Assembly (NCBI RefSeq): GCF_043290135.1
Contig: NC_134703.1
Coordinates: forward strand, 114,174,505 to 114,238,504
Direction: 5' to 3'
DNA length: 64,000 nt
From: Rhipicephalus microplus
Taxonomy: Eukaryota > Arthropoda > Arachnida > Ixodida > Ixodidae
Below the pieces are notes generated by a model. The model was not told the origin of the DNA. It ran no database searches and saw only the letters and a program-made list of their open reading frames with translations. Of the stretch, positions 60,905-64,000 are shown one piece after another (position 1 is the stretch's first letter; each line of letters opens with the position of its first letter). The position numbers and the translations under genes are program-made.

Positions 60905-60950
60905 GGCTAGCTCAGTTTACCGATGCCCACGTGTTAGAAAACTGTACTAA

Positions 60951-63900
60951 AATACACTGGTCTAAGCCAAAAAGAACCACAATAATAAATAAATACGCTA
61001 CACTTCACATCACCTGCGCATGCACGTGGTCGGTCTACGCGCAGGCCTAAGCCACGTGGTGGCTGGAGAAAAAAAAAGACACAGTACAAAATACTAAAAA
61101 AAGAAAAACAACGTACACCGTACTAGACCTAATCAAGCTTTACGCTAGCGCCTTACGTTCTCATAACGCTACCTACAGAGGCAAGCTGGAAACATGCAAA
61201 AACACTTATCTGTAGTTGTCATTCCGGAGCTCTCCAAAAACACGTCCGACCTGCAAACACGTCCGTTGACAGAGTTGCGCACTGCGCCGCTGCTCGGCTG
61301 AAAATGACGGTGCGCTACTCAAGAATAGCAGCAAATTATCACTGATATGCAGTGACTTTCCCTGCCAAGAGATGGCGCTCCCATCGGCTTTCTCAAGTGA
61401 AAGTGGAGCGTTGAGTGTAGGGGCGTTCTAGAATACGGGGGGTAGTGTTGCCGAACACTTCTTTTTGCTTAGAAGCTCGGAAAGCTCTTGGATATAGCTG
61501 CAGGCGATCGTGTGAGTGGACGCGCACTCGCTGCGAACAAGGACGCAATGGGCGAATGGAAACAAGGTTGCGCGCGCTGTGTGCGCAAAGAAGCCAAGAA
61601 CAATAACAAAGAAGCGGGAACAATGCGACGCGCCAACCGGTTTGTCTCTGACGTGGGCGCCGCACCGGCCGCTGCACGGTTCTCAACGGGCACGAAGCGA
61701 GGCGCTTTGTCCGTGACTGTGCGACCAGTATATAATTCCTCGCGATGACCGTCTTCTCACGCATCTCGAGACGAAGTTGTTCGTGCGACGGGTGGCAGGA
61801 TGTGTTCCTCGAAACAAATGAGATCTGTGCTGGCCATCCGAAACACGGTGGCGTGACGGTGTATATACACTTGGCCAATTAATAACGGATACCAAGACTC
61901 CGCTGTTCCACCTATAGAGCCTCGAGGGGAACACGCGGGTATACTGTAAGACCACGGCGAGCTTCTGACCGTGAGAGATATACTCTGGGCAACATAGGCC
62001 CTTCCAAAATCAAGCAAGCGACCAAACAGACATACGAGTGCGTGTACATAAACAATGAAATAGAATATGCGCGTTTGTGAATTTTTAGATATAACTAAAC
62101 GAGATTTCAACTAACGGCTTGAGAGCGATAAGTGGTTAAGTAATGGGCGTATAAATTAAGGCACAGGAAGACAGAGGTGACGATCAGAGAGGGCAAGCGA
62201 TGTTGTACGGTTAACATTAAATGTAAAAAAGGGAAAGGGGGATGAAATACCACATAGCAGGCTCAAGGTCTACGAGGACCATGTGATGTGCCCCAAGGAG
62301 GTTTGAAACCTCCTTGATGCGCACCAATAGAGAAATGTACTGGTGCAGTCAAGGACGACGGAGCAATAGGTGCTGCGATGTAATTAAACAGATTTAGTGG
62401 CACAAAGTGATATCAACACACACTAAACCAAGGCATTATTGGAGATCTCTTCGAGATGAGGCTGCAGGGGCCATAATTCAAGGTGGCAGATACGCCGTTG
62501 TTTTTAGCACTCATTGCAACTACCCCGTTTACGAATAGTAAATAACAAACACCGGGAGCGTACGTATACACTCCAGTAAAGTACGCGATCAACGGCTGAC
62601 CTTAGAAAGGTCACTTTCTCAAAGCTTGAGCTACCAGAAATTTCAGAGGGCATTTCGCGAAGGTGCGAGTCGAGGCCCACGCGATGACAGGAATTCTTCC
62701 GTTGCAGGCGCATGCAGAGTACCTATACGTACGCATGGGCTTTCTTTCATATCATCACTGCTTTCCTGCAACCGTGATTGCCCAACATTTCTATCTTTGT
62801 TCGTTTTTTGTGCTAGGGATTCTATTTCTGCCGCCAGCTCAAGCTGGAGGATACAGTTCTATCCTACGAAGATTATGCACCTTACCTCTGTGACTTCGAT
62901 GGTCTGAGCAGCGCAGAACTGATGTCGCGTTGCTGCTCGAACACTCTTCTCCAACTTCGAGGGGAATTTTTCTTTCGCAGTTATTGACACCACTCTTCTC
63001 TTTCTTCTCCCTAATTATTTTTTTTAATTTAACGGAAACGGTGGTGGAAGCCCCCGCAACGGGTAACGGGCACTACCGGTGATGGTGTCGTTAGGCGATT
63101 CGCGCGATTGATTTAAAATACTCTACGCGGGTTCAGCCTCTCCCGGCTAAATGCAAAGCTGCTCCCGAGGGTGCAAGCGCTGCAGAAGCACGGCGATCAC
63201 CAGGGCAACACGATCGCTGACCCGACAACACCAACTCTCCCCGCAGCGCTGGTGGGTGCACAGCCGCCGCCCTGCTGGCGCGACTCGTGAACGATCGGGC
63301 ATCGCCTTGCAAGTCACGCGTGTACAAACGAAGTCCGCACCGTGTCTCAAGACTCGGTGCAAGAAAGGTCGCACGCGTAGACAGAGTAAAAGCAATCTTG
63401 AGTACTGGTATTCTACACAGTACAGAGAAATAATAATGATTAAATACAAGCGCAATGTTGTGTTGAATTCGCTCTATGCGGCATTTAAGACGCTAGACCG
63501 ACGACGGAATTCGTTAAGAGTAGCCAAAGTTGATGTTTCGGAGCTATACACGGTGCCGTCGGCGCGAACATTCAAGTAGTTACGCGTTGATCATCGTTCT
63601 CTCTCAATAAGGAATCACGTGCTGCGAAGATAGAGATCATTTTTAAAGAACACCTCATCAGTCTGTAAAGGCCTTTGGTGTCTGTTTAATGGTCAATTCA
63701 CTCATAACTTTTTCTAGTCTTTTTTTATTGGAGATGATTTTAAAGTGCGCACTTTTCTCACCGTATCTGCGCTGCCAAAGCTTTTCCGGAAAAAGAACTT
63801 GGGGTGTTGAGCTGACACCACATTTCCATTCGCTACGCTGTGAGCGCATATGCTGCATGCACTGCATGCGTAGGCTTTACCTACGCTTGTGAATCGTTAG

Positions 63901-64000
63901 AAAATTTGTTATTTTGGTTTATATTAACTGCATGGCTATTTTTATTTAATGCGCTTTCTCCACACCCTTCCTTCTCTTTCTGCTGCAGGCAGACAAATTG
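60951..64000. other. Right end of window, no gene recognised
   Basis: It may include the LINE 5' UTR at its left edge. There is a TATATAA at 61730-61736 and a 23-bp palindrome at 62294-62316. Several open frames at 61.4-61.9 kb and 63.1-63.6 kb lie on overlapping strands with GC-rich composition and no motif, so none is called. Confidence 0.35.
62294..62316. repeat. 23-bp perfect palindrome
   Basis: CAAGGAGGTTT-G-AAACCTCCTTG; a perfect 11-bp stem with a single-base centre. Confidence 0.8.

Larger units (their letters stand above)
56336..60950 (-). mobile_element. Apparently intact CR1/L2-like non-LTR retrotransposon
   Basis: The order on the minus strand is a short 5' region, ORF1 (60904-59879), a 45-bp gap, ORF2 (59833-56555), then a 220-bp 3' UTR with a CCCC...GGGG hairpin. 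The 3' tail is (ATCC)n at 56336-56353. ORF1 with an SGNH esterase upstream of an APE-endonuclease/RT ORF2 is known in the CR1/L2 group, so that is the likeliest clade; the assignment is by motif only. The 5' boundary is not defined and could extend to about 61.1 kb. No target-site duplication could be established. Confidence 0.8.

Noticed and set aside
61393..61878. 161-aa minus-strand ORF and overlapping plus-strand ORFs
   Set aside because: Both strands are open owing to GC-rich composition; no motif, splice or start context supports either.
63147..63579. 102-142-aa ORFs on both strands near the right end
   Set aside because: Arg/Ser-rich frames in GC-rich DNA without recognisable features.

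Overview
This is nuclear DNA of a hard tick (Ixodidae, probably a metastriate such as Rhipicephalus). Spliceosomal introns, AT-rich spacers and dense eukaryotic transposons rule out a prokaryote. At least three full or partial copies (plus a truncated and a decayed one) of a roughly 240-bp tRNA-headed SINE match what I know of the tick SINE family Ruka. All coding calls come from reading motifs, splice sites and reading frames by eye; no database search was run.

Layout. (1) 1.46-15.9 kb, plus strand: the 3' half of a CED-1/Draper/MEGF10-type engulfment receptor. Six EGF-like exons (nearly all phase 1-1), a transmembrane exon and four cytoplasmic exons carry NPVY and ITAM-like tyrosine motifs; the 5' half lies left of the window. 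Its introns hold a hAT-type MITE (1055-1366), a decayed CR1-like LINE (6.2-8.8 kb) with a solo LTR nested inside, a piggyBac-like element (9075-9844), a small inverted-repeat element and a Ruka SINE with a perfect 15-bp target-site duplication. (2) 19.6-29.4 kb: a giant imperfect palindrome, 9.75 kb end to end. Its arms are about 3.5 kb and roughly 90% identical, and its centre is a 150-bp satellite whose every full unit has a perfect TGACGTCA palindrome and a GATA-type hairpin. One arm has a 1.5-kb extra insertion. (3) 31.8-39.1 kb, minus strand: four well-bounded exons and a polyadenylation signal of a gene I do not recognise, with foldback elements in its introns. (4) 41.1-43.3 kb, minus: a decayed Penelope-like retroelement split by a Ruka SINE. 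(5) 46.0-51.9 kb, minus: a three-exon secreted protein (305 aa predicted) with a signal peptide, a dibasic site, an amphipathic segment and a long Ser/Thr/Pro mucin-like tail. (6) 56.3-61 kb, minus: a non-LTR retrotransposon with both ORFs open. ORF1 has paired CxxC motifs, a coiled coil and an SGNH-esterase fold; ORF2 has an APE endonuclease, a reverse transcriptase and a C-terminal CCHC motif. It ends in an (ATCC)n tail and is the youngest-looking autonomous element here.

The three host genes appear unrelated to each other. The remainder is intergenic or intronic DNA dominated by old repeats. The strongest candidates for something new are the palindrome with its CRE/GATA satellite, the amphipathic/mucin secreted protein, and the unidentified gene at 32-39 kb.
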